Positions 8,457 through 18,281 of a stretch of DNA of 64,000 bases are shown here, piece by piece. The position numbers and the translations under genes were made by a program. The notes under the pieces are model-generated. The model was given only the letters and a program-made list of their open reading frames with translations, did no database searches and was not told where the DNA came from. The first letter of the stretch is position 1. Each line of letters starts with the position of its first letter. Source of the stretch: JBFONV01 sp040779335 (GTDB taxonomy: Bacteria; Pseudomonadota; Gammaproteobacteria; Enterobacterales; Alteromonadaceae); assembly GCA_040779335.1 (NCBI GenBank), contig JBFONV010000005.1, positions 62,001-126,000 of the forward strand, in the 5' to 3' direction.

Positions 8457-10918
8457 TAATTTATCCCCTTAATTTTTACTTGATGCTGTTTTGATGAAAG
8501 TTGCTGACAAATGCTGACCAGATCGGAATGTATTCCGCCAGCCGTTACATCTCGCCCAGCACCTGGTCCACGAATGATCAAAGGATTTTCTTGATACCAT
8601 TCACTTTTAATTTGAAAAATATTATCGCACGGATTTAGATTGGCAAAAGCGTCATCTGCTTTTAATACTTCTAAGCCCACTTTCGCGGTAATTTTGCTTT
8701 CATTTACGGCAAACGTCGCCAGATAACGCACGCATGAGTCATTAAGTCGAGCTTGTGCTAATTGCTGCTGGAAATATTCATCAAGTTCGCTAGCACGTGC
8801 CAAAAAATCCTCGGTAGACAAATTTTGTAAGTTCTCGGACACTAAATTTTGCACTTGAATATCGTCCAGTGACAATTCATAACCAATGGCCCTAGCCAAT
8901 ATTAATAATTTTCGCTGAACATCTCGCCCCGATAAATCTTCTCTAGGATCTGGCTCAGTTAAGCCTTGTGCTAACGCATCTTTAAGCAATACCGAAAACG
9001 GTATTGCACCGTCATAACGTGCAAATAACCAAGATAAGGTGCCAGAAAAAATCCCAGACACTTCAGTTATTTTATCGCCACTATTACCTAGATCTTCTAT
9101 CGCATAGTTAATAGGTAACCCTGCGCCAACCGTGGTATTACCTAGCCATAAACTGTTATTCTTGCGCGCAGTATCACACAGTAAATTATAATTATGTGTA
9201 CTTGATGATGCCGCCCACTTATTAGCACCAATCACATGAATTCCTTGCTGAAAAAACTGCTCGTATAGTAAGCTAAAATCTTCACTTGGCGTTATATCTA
9301 CCACCACTAGATCATCGTATGGGTGATTCGACAACCACGCCAATAATTGCTCGTTCTGGTAGTGTTCACTGTGTTCTTGAAAAAGTGAATATGCATGGTT
9401 AGCATCAATACCATCAGTATTCATTAATGCTTTAGTTGAAGAGACTAGGCCAACTAAATGCACGTTTTCTAACGCCGCAACTCGGCTAAGTTGCTCAGGT
9501 AACATTTCTAAAAAACGCTGACCAATATTGCCTAAACCCGCAATAACAACACCAATATGGCGGGCATCTTTAGTCATGTCATGATGAACGTTGTTAAGTA
9601 GTTCGCCCGTGCAAGCCTGTTGAAGCACTGCTATGACGCTATGACCACTCAACGAATCGACCAAATGCAGCGGCTTCGCACTTTTTAATGCTCGTTTAAA
9701 TCTGGCTTTAACATCACCATGTTTAACCACCTTATGGCCGACCGTGGCGATAATAGACACAGGTTTAAAGGTCACTTCAGTATCATGACTAGCCAACCAC
9801 TGACTGACATCTTTTTGTTGGCTTTGATTAATGACAATAAAACCTTGCTGATAATCGGCACAAATCGCAGCAAACGCTAAGCTTGCTTGTTTACCTGGCT
9901 CACCTTTAAAGCTATCAGAGTGAGCAAGCAAAAGCTCATTAAGAAAAGTAACCGAGAGTTCTTGTTTGGCAATTTGCCCAAATTTTCCAATTTCGGTGCC
10001 ACTAATTTTCGCATCAAAACTACTGGCAACATGTAAGTGGGTGCTATGGTCAGTCAACGGTTGCAAGGTTTTGGCGTGTAATACCGGATTGCCTAAACGG
10101 CCAAGTTCTTTGGCGACTGCATTAGGTAGTCGGTGAAGTTTTCTAGCACTAGGAACAACTCTAGGATCTGCACTATATATACCATCAACATCGGTCCAGA
10201 GGGTGACATTCAGTGCACCGAGTAATGATGCCATGATAGTGGCAGAATAGTCACTGCCGTTTCTACCTAAGGTACACGTTTTACCCTGTTGATCTTTAGT
10301 AATATAACCCGTAATCACCACCAATTTTCCATACTGCAGGTACTTGCGCAGTTGTGTGCTACTAATAGCATTATCTACTTCACAGGCATTGGGGTTATTG
10401 ATCACCAAAAAATCTCGAGCATCAAGATGATAACTAGGACATACTTTTTCATTTAAAGCAGCCGAAAGTAAACGTGCAGACCACAATTCACCAAATGCTA
10501 AAATATCGCTATGATGCTGTTGCGGCGTACTTTGCAACCATATATTGAGTTGCTTGATGTCATTGACGAGTAATTCGCTCAACTGCACGCTGTTATGATG
10601 ATTTAATAGCTCCTCGATCAATAATAATTGCTGCTCTTTAAGCGCAGACAAAGCTGGTACTAATTGCTCATCTTTATCGATCGCGAATTGATACAAAGCA
10701 AAAAGCTGATCTGTAGTATCACCATTTGCCGAGACCACGACGACATCGTTAAGTTGACAATTTTGTTGAATAATTTCAATGACACGCTCGATACATTGAG
10801 CGGACGCTAAACTGCTACCACCAAATTTGTGCACATTAATCGCGTGTTTTGCTAATTGATTTTCCACCGCACTTTTTTCTGTATCTATTGACGGCGATAC
10901 CACGTTTGCTTGAGTCAT
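8456..10918 (-). CDS. metL: Bifunctional aspartokinase II / homoserine dehydrogenase II
   Basis: Catalyses the first and third steps from aspartate towards homoserine. About 820 residues: an aspartokinase domain starting at HKFGGSSLA (near residue 30) and a homoserine dehydrogenase domain starting at VVIAGLGNIGQRF (near residue 460), ending with the GPGAGRDVTAGG segment. A GTG 12 nt upstream (10930) would overlap metB; I prefer the ATG at 10918, 5 nt after the metB stop. Placement between metB and metF and separation from any thr genes identify it as MetL rather than ThrA. Confidence 0.94.
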   Translation of the reverse strand: MTQANVVSPSIDTEKSAVENQLAKHAINVHKFGGSSLASAQCIERVIEIIQQNCQLNDVVVVSANGDTTDQLFALYQFAIDKDEQLVPALSALKEQQLLLIEELLNHHNSVQLSELLVNDIKQLNIWLQSTPQQHHSDILAFGELWSARLLSAALNEKVCPSYHLDARDFLVINNPNACEVDNAISSTQLRKYLQYGKLVVITGYITKDQQGKTCTLGRNGSDYSATIMASLLGALNVTLWTDVDGIYSADPRVVPSARKLHRLPNAVAKELGRLGNPVLHAKTLQPLTDHSTHLHVASSFDAKISGTEIGKFGQIAKQELSVTFLNELLLAHSDSFKGEPGKQASLAFAAICADYQQGFIVINQSQQKDVSQWLASHDTEVTFKPVSIIATVGHKVVKHGDVKARFKRALKSAKPLHLVDSLSGHSVIAVLQQACTGELLNNVHHDMTKDARHIGVVIAGLGNIGQRFLEMLPEQLSRVAALENVHLVGLVSSTKALMNTDGIDANHAYSLFQEHSEHYQNEQLLAWLSNHPYDDLVVVDITPSEDFSLLYEQFFQQGIHVIGANKWAASSSTHNYNLLCDTARKNNSLWLGNTTVGAGLPINYAIEDLGNSGDKITEVSGIFSGTLSWLFARYDGAIPFSVLLKDALAQGLTEPDPREDLSGRDVQRKLLILARAIGYELSLDDIQVQNLVSENLQNLSTEDFLARASELDEYFQQQLAQARLNDSCVRYLATFAVNESKITAKVGLEVLKADDAFANLNPCDNIFQIKSEWYQENPLIIRGPGAGRDVTAGGIHSDLVSICQQLSSKQHQVKIKGIN

Positions 10919-10923
10919 TTTCT

Positions 10924-12135
10924 TTACCACTTTGCTGCCAGTGCTGCATTGACATCACTAGCTGAGTTCTCTTTATTTGTCTGTTGACTAGCGTTCAACC
11001 CCTGCGTTAAATCCTTAAGAATATCGTCAATATCTTCGATGCCCACAGAAATGCGAACCAAAGACTGTGTTATACCCGCTTCAAGTTGAGCATCAATATC
11101 CATACCTGCATGGGTCATTGTAGACGGATGACTGATCAAGCTTTCAACGCCACCTAATGATTGCGCCAGCGTGAACAACTCTAGATTGGCGAATAATGCT
11201 TTTACGGCATTCACTCCCCCTTTAACTTCAAAACTTATCATAGCGCCAAAATCTTTTTGCTGCTTTCGCGCAATATCATGTTTTGGGTGAGTACTAAGGC
11301 CTGGGTAATATACGGCATTAATAGCCGGATGCGTGCTTAAAAATTTTACCACTTCGTTGGCGTTTATTTGATGTTGTTTAATGCGAACAGGTAAGGTTTT
11401 AAGGCCACGTAACGCTAAAAAGCTATCAAACGCTGAGCCGGTAATACCAATACAATTTGCCCACCAAGCAAGTTGTTCCCCCAAGGCTTGTTCTTTAGTG
11501 ACCAACACACCACCGACAACATCGCTGTGGCCATTGATATATTTAGTGGTTGAATGAAAAACGATATCTGCCCCTAATAACAATGGCTGCTGCAATACTG
11601 GCGATAAAAAGGTGTTGTCAACGGCAACAATAGCACCAACAGCATGACTTTCCGCCGCAACCTTTTCAATATCAACAATACGCAGCAGTGGATTGCTAGG
11701 CGTTTCAATCAACACCAATTTAGGCGCTTGTGCTAACGCTGCACTTAAGGCCGATTCGTCATTTTGATCTACCACTAACAGCTTAAATTGGCCCCTTTTT
11801 GCCAAATGCGTAAATAAGCGATAGCTTCCGCCATAACAGTCGTGCGGAATAACAACGAGATCATCATTGGACAATAATTGACAAATAAGGTGAACTGCCG
11901 ACATGCCAGTACTTGTGACTATGCCGACACTACCTTGTTCTAAATCAGCGATAGCTTGTCCAAATGTTGCACGTGTAGGATTACCAGTACGTGAATAGTC
12001 AAAGGTACGTTTTTCATTAAAACCCTTTAACGAATAGGTACTAGAAAGATGTATAGGAGCAACAACAGCACCGTGATGTTTATCACTGTTAATGCCGGCT
12101 CTGGCAGCGATGGTTGCTATTTTATTGTCAGCCAT
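10924..12135 (-). CDS. metB: Cystathionine gamma-synthase
   Basis: PLP enzyme that condenses an activated homoserine ester with cysteine. Cys/Met-metabolism fold of 403 residues; the PLP lysine is in HSTTKYINGHSD (Lys198), with SRTGNPTR near residue 48 for cofactor phosphate binding. First gene of metB-metL-metF and divergent from metJ. O-acetylhomoserine sulfhydrylase-type activity cannot be excluded by sequence alone, but the operon matches E. coli metBL. Confidence 0.93.
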   Translation of the reverse strand: MADNKIATIAARAGINSDKHHGAVVAPIHLSSTYSLKGFNEKRTFDYSRTGNPTRATFGQAIADLEQGSVGIVTSTGMSAVHLICQLLSNDDLVVIPHDCYGGSYRLFTHLAKRGQFKLLVVDQNDESALSAALAQAPKLVLIETPSNPLLRIVDIEKVAAESHAVGAIVAVDNTFLSPVLQQPLLLGADIVFHSTTKYINGHSDVVGGVLVTKEQALGEQLAWWANCIGITGSAFDSFLALRGLKTLPVRIKQHQINANEVVKFLSTHPAINAVYYPGLSTHPKHDIARKQQKDFGAMISFEVKGGVNAVKALFANLELFTLAQSLGGVESLISHPSTMTHAGMDIDAQLEAGITQSLVRISVGIEDIDDILKDLTQGLNASQQTNKENSASDVNAALAAKW

Positions 12136-12155
12136 TTTGTTCTCCGTTGATGTAT

Positions 12156-12187
12156 AGATGTTTGGACGTCTAAAACTCTAAACGTTT
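12156..12187. promoter_or_regulatory. Met-box array 1 (MetJ operator near metB)
   Basis: Four contiguous 8-bp units in register: 12156-12163, 12164-12171 (7 of 8 match AGACGTCT), 12172-12179 and 12180-12187. A weaker fifth unit may lie at 12148-12155. The array begins about 20 bp upstream of the metB ATG. Tandem 8-bp boxes are how MetJ dimers bind cooperatively. Confidence 0.8.
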
Positions 12188-12210
12188 TTATGGGTAGGGT
12201 CAAGCACTTT

Positions 12211-12234
12211 AGACTTCTAAACTTCTACACATTC
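12211..12234. promoter_or_regulatory. Met-box array 2 (towards metJ)
   Basis: Three contiguous 8-bp units, 12211-12218 (AGACTTCT, 7 of 8), 12219-12226 (AAACTTCT) and 12227-12234 (weak), about 70 bp upstream of metJ. This second cluster would suit autoregulation of metJ or joint control of both divergent promoters. Confidence 0.65.
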
Positions 12235-12303
12235 GTTATTGACTCGCTGTGTGCAACTAGTACAATTCACAGTTATTAAAATAACAAGTGTAGAGGAAAA
12301 TAC

Positions 12304-12633
12304 ATGGCTGAGTGGAATGGCGAATATATCAACCCATACGCCGAGCACGGAAAGAAAAGCGAACAAGTAAAAAAAATAACCGTTTCAATTCCTTTGCGCG
12401 TCTTAAAAGTGTTAACCGATGAACGGACTCGACGCCAAGTTAATAACTTACGCCACGCAACAAACAGTGAGTTACTTTGCGAAGCTTTTTTACATGCCTT
12501 TACCGGTCAACCTTTACCAGACGATCAAGATTTAGCGAAAGATAATACTGAAAGGTTACCCGCCAGTGTCCGTAAATTACTCGAAGAAAAAGGCGTCACA
12601 GACTTTAGCGTCTTTGAAGATGAAGACGATTAA
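12304..12633 (+). CDS. metJ: Methionine repressor MetJ
   Basis: Ribbon-helix-helix repressor that uses S-adenosylmethionine as corepressor. The 109-residue protein starts MAEWNGEYINPYAEHGKKSEQ and carries the DNA-contacting strand KKITVSIPLRVLKVL followed by DERTRRQVNNLRHATNSELL, near-diagnostic for MetJ. A GAGG ribosome-binding site precedes the ATG. Divergent from its main target metB, with Met boxes between them. Confidence 0.98.
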   Translation: MAEWNGEYINPYAEHGKKSEQVKKITVSIPLRVLKVLTDERTRRQVNNLRHATNSELLCEAFLHAFTGQPLPDDQDLAKDNTERLPASVRKLLEEKGVTDFSVFEDEDD

Positions 12634-12669
12634 ACACTAGCATAACTTTTTAAGTAAACAGTTATGATG

Positions 12670-12697
12670 AAAAAGGCGCGTTACGCGCCTTTTTTTT
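12670..12697. terminator. Bidirectional terminator between metJ and the malic enzyme gene
   Basis: Stem AAAAAGGCGCG / CGCGCCTTTTT with a 3-nt loop (12670-12694) followed by more T. It lies between the convergent ends of metJ (12633) and the malic enzyme gene (12705) and has A and T tracts on both sides. Confidence 0.9.
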
Positions 12698-12704
12698 ACT
12701 GTAA

Positions 12705-13949
12705 CTATTGAGCCATGTAATTATCTGGCATAGGCAAAGCAGCGACGTCCGAATCTACAGCTGCCTGTGCAACAGCATAAGCGACACGTGCACACAATCG
12801 AGGATCCATCGGTTTAGGAATAATATAGTCTTTGCCAAAGCTTAAGTTTTCATCGCCACTGGCAACAAGTACTTCAGCAGGAACATCTTCCTTGGCTAAT
12901 TCTCTAATGGCATGAACCGCAGCAATTTTCATTTCATCATTAATGGTGCGAGCACGCACATCTAATGCGCCCCTAAAGATAAACGGAAAGCACAACACGT
13001 TATTAACTTGATTTGGATAATCTGAACGTCCAGTGGCGATAATAAGATCATCTCTGGTCGCTAACGCGAGTTCAGGCTTTATCTCAGGATCAGGGTTTGA
13101 ACACGCAAACACTACTGGTTTATCTGCCATTAATTTAATATGTTCTGGCTGCAGTAAATTAGGACCAGAAACCCCAACAAAAACATCAGCACCGTCAATC
13201 GCATCTTCCAAGGTGCGTTTATCGGTGTTATTTGCAAAAAGCTTTTTATAGATGTTTAAATCATCACGACGAGTATGGATAACGCCTTTAGTGTCGAGCA
13301 TGTAAATTTTTTCACGCTGAGCGCCGCACTTAATTAACAATTCCATACAAGCAATGGCCGCAGCGCCTGCGCCCATACATACAATATTAACTTGCTTAAT
13401 ATCTTTACCCTGAATATCTAAGGCATTTAACATACCAGCAGCCGTAACGATAGCCGTACCATGTTGATCGTCATGAAAAACCGGGATTTTACAACGCTCA
13501 ATCAGGGCTTTTTCAATAACGAAACACTCCGGCGCCTTAATATCTTCCAAATTAATACCGCCAAAGCTATCAGCAATATTGGCAACAGTACTGACAAAGT
13601 CTTCAACTGTCTTATGCTTTACCTCAATGTCGAAGGAGTTAATACCAGCAAAACGTTTGAAAAGCAGCGCCTTCCCTTCCATTACTGGTTTTGAGGCCAT
13701 TGGGCCTAAATTTCCTAAACCTAAAATGGCCGTACCATTGGTAATAACAGCTACAGTATTCCCCTTGCCTGTATACTTATAGACATCATCGGGATTCTCC
13801 GCAATCGCTCTAACTGGCTCGGCAACACCGGGGCTATATGCAAGTGCGAGATCTAAACTTGTTTCTGCGGGTGTTGTAAGTTCAACACTTATTTTTCCCG
13901 GTGTTGGATATTGGTGATAATCAAGCGCTTGTTGGCGAAGATCTGTCAT
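12705..13949 (-). CDS. Malic enzyme, short form without phosphotransacetylase domain
   Basis: Oxidative decarboxylation of malate to pyruvate with NAD(P). The 414-residue protein has the YSPGVAEP segment near residue 38, the catalytic/metal region HDDQHGTAI near 160, and a Rossmann motif GAGAAA near 195. It matches the N-terminal part of MaeB-type enzymes but lacks the C-terminal phosphotransacetylase-like half, so it is about 350 residues shorter than E. coli MaeB. Cofactor preference cannot be read safely. It stands alone, convergent with metJ. Confidence 0.88.
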   Translation of the reverse strand: MTDLRQQALDYHQYPTPGKISVELTTPAETSLDLALAYSPGVAEPVRAIAENPDDVYKYTGKGNTVAVITNGTAILGLGNLGPMASKPVMEGKALLFKRFAGINSFDIEVKHKTVEDFVSTVANIADSFGGINLEDIKAPECFVIEKALIERCKIPVFHDDQHGTAIVTAAGMLNALDIQGKDIKQVNIVCMGAGAAAIACMELLIKCGAQREKIYMLDTKGVIHTRRDDLNIYKKLFANNTDKRTLEDAIDGADVFVGVSGPNLLQPEHIKLMADKPVVFACSNPDPEIKPELALATRDDLIIATGRSDYPNQVNNVLCFPFIFRGALDVRARTINDEMKIAAVHAIRELAKEDVPAEVLVASGDENLSFGKDYIIPKPMDPRLCARVAYAVAQAAVDSDVAALPMPDNYMAQ

Positions 13950-14416
13950 GATGATGTCCTAATGCGTTAATAATTTGTTGTTAGGCAATTTCTATACAAT
14001 CACCTGTTCATTATTATTGTTATTATGTTTTATATGGTATTTCATTGCGGTTTAACAATTCAAGCCTATTTATATATAAAAATTCGCTACAAGCTATAAT
14101 AAACTTGGCATAAGGCTGTATATTTATAGACATCATTTAGGTGAATATTCGCTATTTACACTAAAATAGCTTAGTAAAATAGCAAATATGAAAGCTTTTA
14201 AAACACAAACACTAGTAGAGACAAGTTAACCTCAAGGTTAGGCATTTTTGATGATTTTGTCGACCTGCTTGGATCATTTCATTGCAGATCACGGAACTTC
14301 TATTTTTTAACCTGTGAGTGAACAACAAAAAATACCATTAAAAAAGCGCTATTCGCACAGCAATGAATAAATCTAGCAAGGTTGTGAACGATAGAAATTT
14401 TGCATAATTACGCAAA
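13950..14416. other. Non-coding gap between the malic enzyme gene and purA
   Basis: About 470 bp of AT-rich sequence. It must hold the malic enzyme promoter (minus strand). I see only very short ORFs of 13-20 codons without convincing ribosome-binding sites, no tRNA, and no IS remnant. A small RNA is possible but I have no structure to support one. Confidence 0.5.
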
Positions 14417-14445
14417 AAAAAAGCCAGCGTTTAGCTGGCTTTTTT
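14417..14445 (-). terminator. Terminator downstream of purA
   Basis: Stem 14417-14428 with 14434-14445 (GCCAGC/GCTGGC core flanked by A and T tracts, loop GTTTA), 16 bp past the purA stop. Confidence 0.88.
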
Positions 14446-14461
14446 AACGAAAATAAATTTC

Positions 14462-15760
14462 TTATTCTGCAAATGGGTTAACTAAAACAATCGTTTCATT
14501 TCGATCCGGACCTGTAGATATGATATCAACAGGTACTCCAGTAACTTCTTCTATGCGCTTAATGTAAGCAATAGCGTTAGCTGGCAAACCTTCAAGGGTC
14601 GTAACACCATACGTTTTTTCTTTCCAACCAGGCATAGACTCATAAACAGGCGTGATCTCTTCATAGCCTTCAGCAGCCGTAGGAGGTACAGTAATTACTT
14701 CACCTGATTTCGTTTGATAGCCCGTACAAATTTTTAGCTCTTCTAGCCCATCAAGCACATCAAGTTTTGTCAAACAAAACCCTGAAACACTGTTAATCTG
14801 AACAGCACGGTGCATAGCAACAGCATCAAACCAACCACAACGACGTTCACGCCCAGTGGTAGCACCAAATTCATGGCCTACTGTACCTAAGTGATTGCCT
14901 ATTTCGTCGTTTAACTCTGTAGGAAAAGGCCCAGATCCTACACGTGTAGTATATGCTTTAGTAATACCTAGTATGTAGTCAATGTTACGAGGTCCAAAAC
15001 CACACCCAGTCGAAACACCACCTGCTGTGGTATTCGAAGAAGTAACATAAGGGTATGTACCATGGTCAATATCAAGTAGAGTGCCTTGCGCGCCCTCAAA
15101 CATAATATCGTCACCCGCTATGCGCGATTGATCAAGTAGTTCCGCTACATCAGCAACCATGTTTTTAATCACGTCAGCAATCGCCATTGTATCAGCAAGT
15201 ACTTGCTCATAGCTTACTGGCTCAACTTTGTAATAATTGGTTAAAACAAAATTATGATATTCCATAATTTCTTTTAACTTAGCCGCGAACGATTCAGGAT
15301 TAAATAAGTCACCGACGCGTAAACCACGACGAGCAACTTTATCCTCATATGCCGGCCCGATACCGCGACCCGTTGTACCAATAGCTTTACTTCCACGTGC
15401 TTTTTCACGAGCTGCATCAAGTGCATTGTGATAAGGAAGAATAAGTGGACAGGCATCGCTGATCAATAGACGCTCGCGAACAGGAACGCCGCGCTCTTCT
15501 AACATAGCTATTTCAGTCATCAAAGCTTTTGGACATAAAACTACGCCATTGCCTATTAAACATTTTACGTTTTCACGCAATACACCCGAGGGAATTAAAT
15601 GTAGTACAGTTTTTTCACCGTCTATCACTAATGTATGACCAGCGTTGTGGCCACCTTGGTAACGTACTACGTACTTAGCTTTATCTGTGAGTAAGTCAAC
15701 AACCTTACCCTTACCTTCGTCACCCCATTGGGTGCCCAGAACTACGACGTTTTTGCCCAT
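14462..15760 (-). CDS. purA: Adenylosuccinate synthetase
   Basis: First committed step from IMP to AMP: GTP-dependent joining of IMP and aspartate. 432 residues, normal length. Motifs: GTQWGDEGKGK near the N-terminus (GTP loop and IMP-site Asp), GGHNAGHT at 35-42, the TTGRGIGPAYEDK loop, and STGPDRNE near the C-terminus. Single gene with its own terminator, upstream of the yjeT-like gene in the same direction but 170 bp apart. Confidence 0.98.
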   Translation of the reverse strand: MGKNVVVLGTQWGDEGKGKVVDLLTDKAKYVVRYQGGHNAGHTLVIDGEKTVLHLIPSGVLRENVKCLIGNGVVLCPKALMTEIAMLEERGVPVRERLLISDACPLILPYHNALDAAREKARGSKAIGTTGRGIGPAYEDKVARRGLRVGDLFNPESFAAKLKEIMEYHNFVLTNYYKVEPVSYEQVLADTMAIADVIKNMVADVAELLDQSRIAGDDIMFEGAQGTLLDIDHGTYPYVTSSNTTAGGVSTGCGFGPRNIDYILGITKAYTTRVGSGPFPTELNDEIGNHLGTVGHEFGATTGRERRCGWFDAVAMHRAVQINSVSGFCLTKLDVLDGLEELKICTGYQTKSGEVITVPPTAAEGYEEITPVYESMPGWKEKTYGVTTLEGLPANAIAYIKRIEEVTGVPVDIISTGPDRNETIVLVNPFAE

Positions 15761-15930
15761 GTTTAAATTTTTGAAAGAAAATTAGGCGGGGATTCTATCA
15801 AAATTCAATATAGACTCCAAGCAATAATCAGCGCTTTTTACAGCGAACAGAAAATACTCAATGAAGTGAATTAGTTAAAGAGCGGCTTTTATTGAGATAA
15901 TAGAAGATAAAACTGGAGTAATTAAGGGGG

Positions 15931-16116
15931 CTAAGAATTTATCCACAACAGTACGCAGCCAACAATGACTAAGGTAATGCCAATAGAGCGAATAGCAGAT
16001 ACCGGCTCTTGTGCAAGTTTTAACACATAGGCACGCCACTTATTGGGAAATAAAGCAGGAAATAGTCCTTCAATAATAAGTGCAATCGCTAATGCGGTAA
16101 CAAAAATACTTGTCAT
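15931..16116 (-). CDS. Small inner-membrane protein, DUF2065 (YjeT-like)
   Basis: 61 residues with two hydrophobic segments (about 3-20 and 44-59) and the internal ALFPNKWRAYVLKL, typical of the DUF2065 family encoded beside hflC and purA in gammaproteobacteria. Function unknown. It is separated from hflC by a hairpin terminator, so it may have its own promoter or depend on read-through. Confidence 0.85.
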   Translation of the reverse strand: MTSIFVTALAIALIIEGLFPALFPNKWRAYVLKLAQEPVSAIRSIGITLVIVGCVLLWINS

Positions 16117-16125
16117 ACGTTTAAT

Positions 16126-16156
16126 AAAAAAGCCATGACACTGTCATGGCTTTCTC
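16126..16156 (-). terminator. Terminator after hflC
   Basis: Stem 16131-16139 with 16143-16151 (AGCCATGAC/GTCATGGCT, loop ACT). On the minus strand it is followed by a T run. It lies 10 bp after the hflC stop, before the DUF2065 gene. Confidence 0.85.
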
Positions 16157-16160
16157 TTGG

Positions 16161-17048
16161 TTACTTTTTCTTTTGACCACTATCTTTTAAATAATGGAAG
16201 AAATCACTATCAGGTTTAACCACCATGATATCGTTTTTGCTATTAAAGCTTTTTTCGTAAGCTAACAAGCTACGATAAAAGTTAAAAAATTCAGCATCTT
16301 TTTTGTAGGTATCCGCATAAACTTTAGCCGCTAATGCATCACCTTCACCGCGTATCTCAAAAGCTTCTTTTTGCGCAGTAGCCAACATAACGGTCACTTT
16401 GGCATCAATTGTCGCTCTGATAATTTCAGACTGCTCTTGACCTTGAGAGCGATGCTCTTTAGCCACGGCAGTCCGTTCGGCGCGCATACGATCGTAAATT
16501 GAAGCGCTAACCTCTACCGGCAGATTAATGGCCTTAATACGCACATCAATAACTTCAATCCCTAAGTCTTCACGGCTACTCTTTGCACTCTCAAGCGCTT
16601 TTGCCATGATTGAGTCGCGATCACCAGAGACAATTTCTTTGATTGTTCGCGTACCAAACTCTGTACGTAAACCGTTATTAACTTTTTGTTTTAATAACGC
16701 ACGGGCATTTTCAATCGACCCAGATGTACGTAGGTAGTATGTTGAAAAATCTGCGATACGCCATTTAACAAAAGAGTCGACCATCAGATCTTTTTTCTCT
16801 GACGTAACGAAACGATCAGGCGCTTCATCTAATGTTTGAATACGAGCATCAATTTTACGCACCGTTTCAACCAGTGGAAATTTAAAGTGTAACCCTGGCT
16901 CGTAGACGATCATTTCATCGGTACTAGAATCACGTTTAATTTTTGAAAATTGAAACACAATACCACGTTGACCTTCTGATACTACAAACACAGAAGAAAC
17001 GACCAAAACAAATAGTGCAGCAATAATGGCAACTAAAAAATTCTTCAT
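16161..17048 (-). CDS. hflC: FtsH protease modulator HflC
   Basis: SPFH/band-7 protein, partner of HflK in the large inner-membrane complex around FtsH. 295 residues with one N-terminal membrane segment (about 3-22) followed by SEGQRGIVFQF, then the SPFH domain exposed to the periplasm. It starts 3 bp after hflK. Last gene of the nnr-to-hflC operon before the terminator at 16126-16156. Confidence 0.96.
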   Translation of the reverse strand: MKNFLVAIIAALFVLVVSSVFVVSEGQRGIVFQFSKIKRDSSTDEMIVYEPGLHFKFPLVETVRKIDARIQTLDEAPDRFVTSEKKDLMVDSFVKWRIADFSTYYLRTSGSIENARALLKQKVNNGLRTEFGTRTIKEIVSGDRDSIMAKALESAKSSREDLGIEVIDVRIKAINLPVEVSASIYDRMRAERTAVAKEHRSQGQEQSEIIRATIDAKVTVMLATAQKEAFEIRGEGDALAAKVYADTYKKDAEFFNFYRSLLAYEKSFNSKNDIMVVKPDSDFFHYLKDSGQKKK

Positions 17049-17051
17049 CGC

Positions 17052-18200
17052 TTAGTTCCTCCCATTATTAAATCGGTCAGAACGACCTGATTTTGACGGT
17101 GACGTATTATTCGAACCTTGTTGTTGATTAATTGTAGAACTAGATTGAGGTAAAGTATTCGTTCTTAAACCTTGTTGTTCCATAATTTTATCCAAAGGCA
17201 AGTACATCATGCTATTACCGCCATCAACATCAACCATTACTTTACTAGTATTGCTATAGACTTTTTCTAACGCCGATATATACATACGCTGACGAGTTAC
17301 TTCCGGTGCTGCTTGATATTCTGGCAATAGCTTTTCAAATTTTGCCACTTCACCCTGCGCATCCAGTAATGTTTGCTCTTTGTATGCTAACGCTTCTTGT
17401 TCCATACGTTTTACTCGACCACGCGCTCGCGGTTCTATACCTCTTGCGTATGCTTCTGCTTCACGTAAAAATCTAACTTCATCTTCCTGCGCAGCAATAG
17501 CATCATCAAATGCATCTTTTACTTCTTCTGGAGGACGAGCATCTTTAAAGTTAACATCAACAACAATTAAACCTAGGTTATAAGGTTCAATGATTTTTTC
17601 TAACTCTTCCCATACTGCTTGACGGACAACTTCACGACCACTGGTGAGAATGTTATCCATACGTTCGTGACCAACAACATAGCGAAGTGCGCTATCAAGT
17701 GATTGGCTGAGACTGTCATCAGCATTGGTAACACTAAATATATAGTTACGAGCGTCAACCACGCGATATTGAACTTCCATTTCGACACGCACTACGTTCT
17801 CATCTTGCGTCAACATGAAACCTGACGCAGGTAGATCCCGTGTTGTTTGCATGTCAACAGGAATAACACGATCAACAAATGTCCACTTCCAACTCAAACC
17901 TGGTTCAACCGTTCCTGCATATTGACCAAATCTTAGTACAATGCCCTTCTCTGCTTCTTTAATGGTGTAAAAACCACTAAACGCATACACGAGAATAGCA
18001 ACGACCAATATTAAGCCTATGCCTACACTGGTAAAGCTTTTTCCTGAATTACTTCCGCCGGATGAATTTCCACCAAAAATGCCACCAAACTTTTGGCCCA
18101 AATCTTTAAGTAAATCATCTAAGTCTGGTGGCCCTTGATTCTTGCCACCTTTATTTTTCCAGGGATCTTTATCATTATTCCCCGGTTCATTCCAAGCCAT
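17052..18200 (-). CDS. hflK: FtsH protease modulator HflK
   Basis: 382 residues: a Gly/Asn-rich cytoplasmic N-terminus (MAWNEPGNNDKDPWKNKGG), one membrane segment around residues 56-76, then the SPFH domain (EKGIVLRFG..., DPGLSW-type segment, RYVVGHERMDNILTSGR) and a Ser/Asn/Gln-rich tail. Forms alternating hetero-oligomers with HflC that cage FtsH. Upstream gene hflX lies 81 bp away in the same direction. Confidence 0.96.
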   Translation of the reverse strand: MAWNEPGNNDKDPWKNKGGKNQGPPDLDDLLKDLGQKFGGIFGGNSSGGSNSGKSFTSVGIGLILVVAILVYAFSGFYTIKEAEKGIVLRFGQYAGTVEPGLSWKWTFVDRVIPVDMQTTRDLPASGFMLTQDENVVRVEMEVQYRVVDARNYIFSVTNADDSLSQSLDSALRYVVGHERMDNILTSGREVVRQAVWEELEKIIEPYNLGLIVVDVNFKDARPPEEVKDAFDDAIAAQEDEVRFLREAEAYARGIEPRARGRVKRMEQEALAYKEQTLLDAQGEVAKFEKLLPEYQAAPEVTRQRMYISALEKVYSNTSKVMVDVDGGNSMMYLPLDKIMEQQGLRTNTLPQSSSTINQQQGSNNTSPSKSGRSDRFNNGRN

Positions 18201-18281
18201 GGTGTTCTCCGCTAGGTTCTAATTATGAATAATCGTGTTAATAACATTCAACCAAAAATATCTTATCAATATAACAGGCTG

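Noticed and set aside
14176..14320. Short peptides of 13-20 codons in the gap before purA
   Set aside because: No ribosome-binding sites, no recognisable sequence; may be chance in AT-rich DNA.
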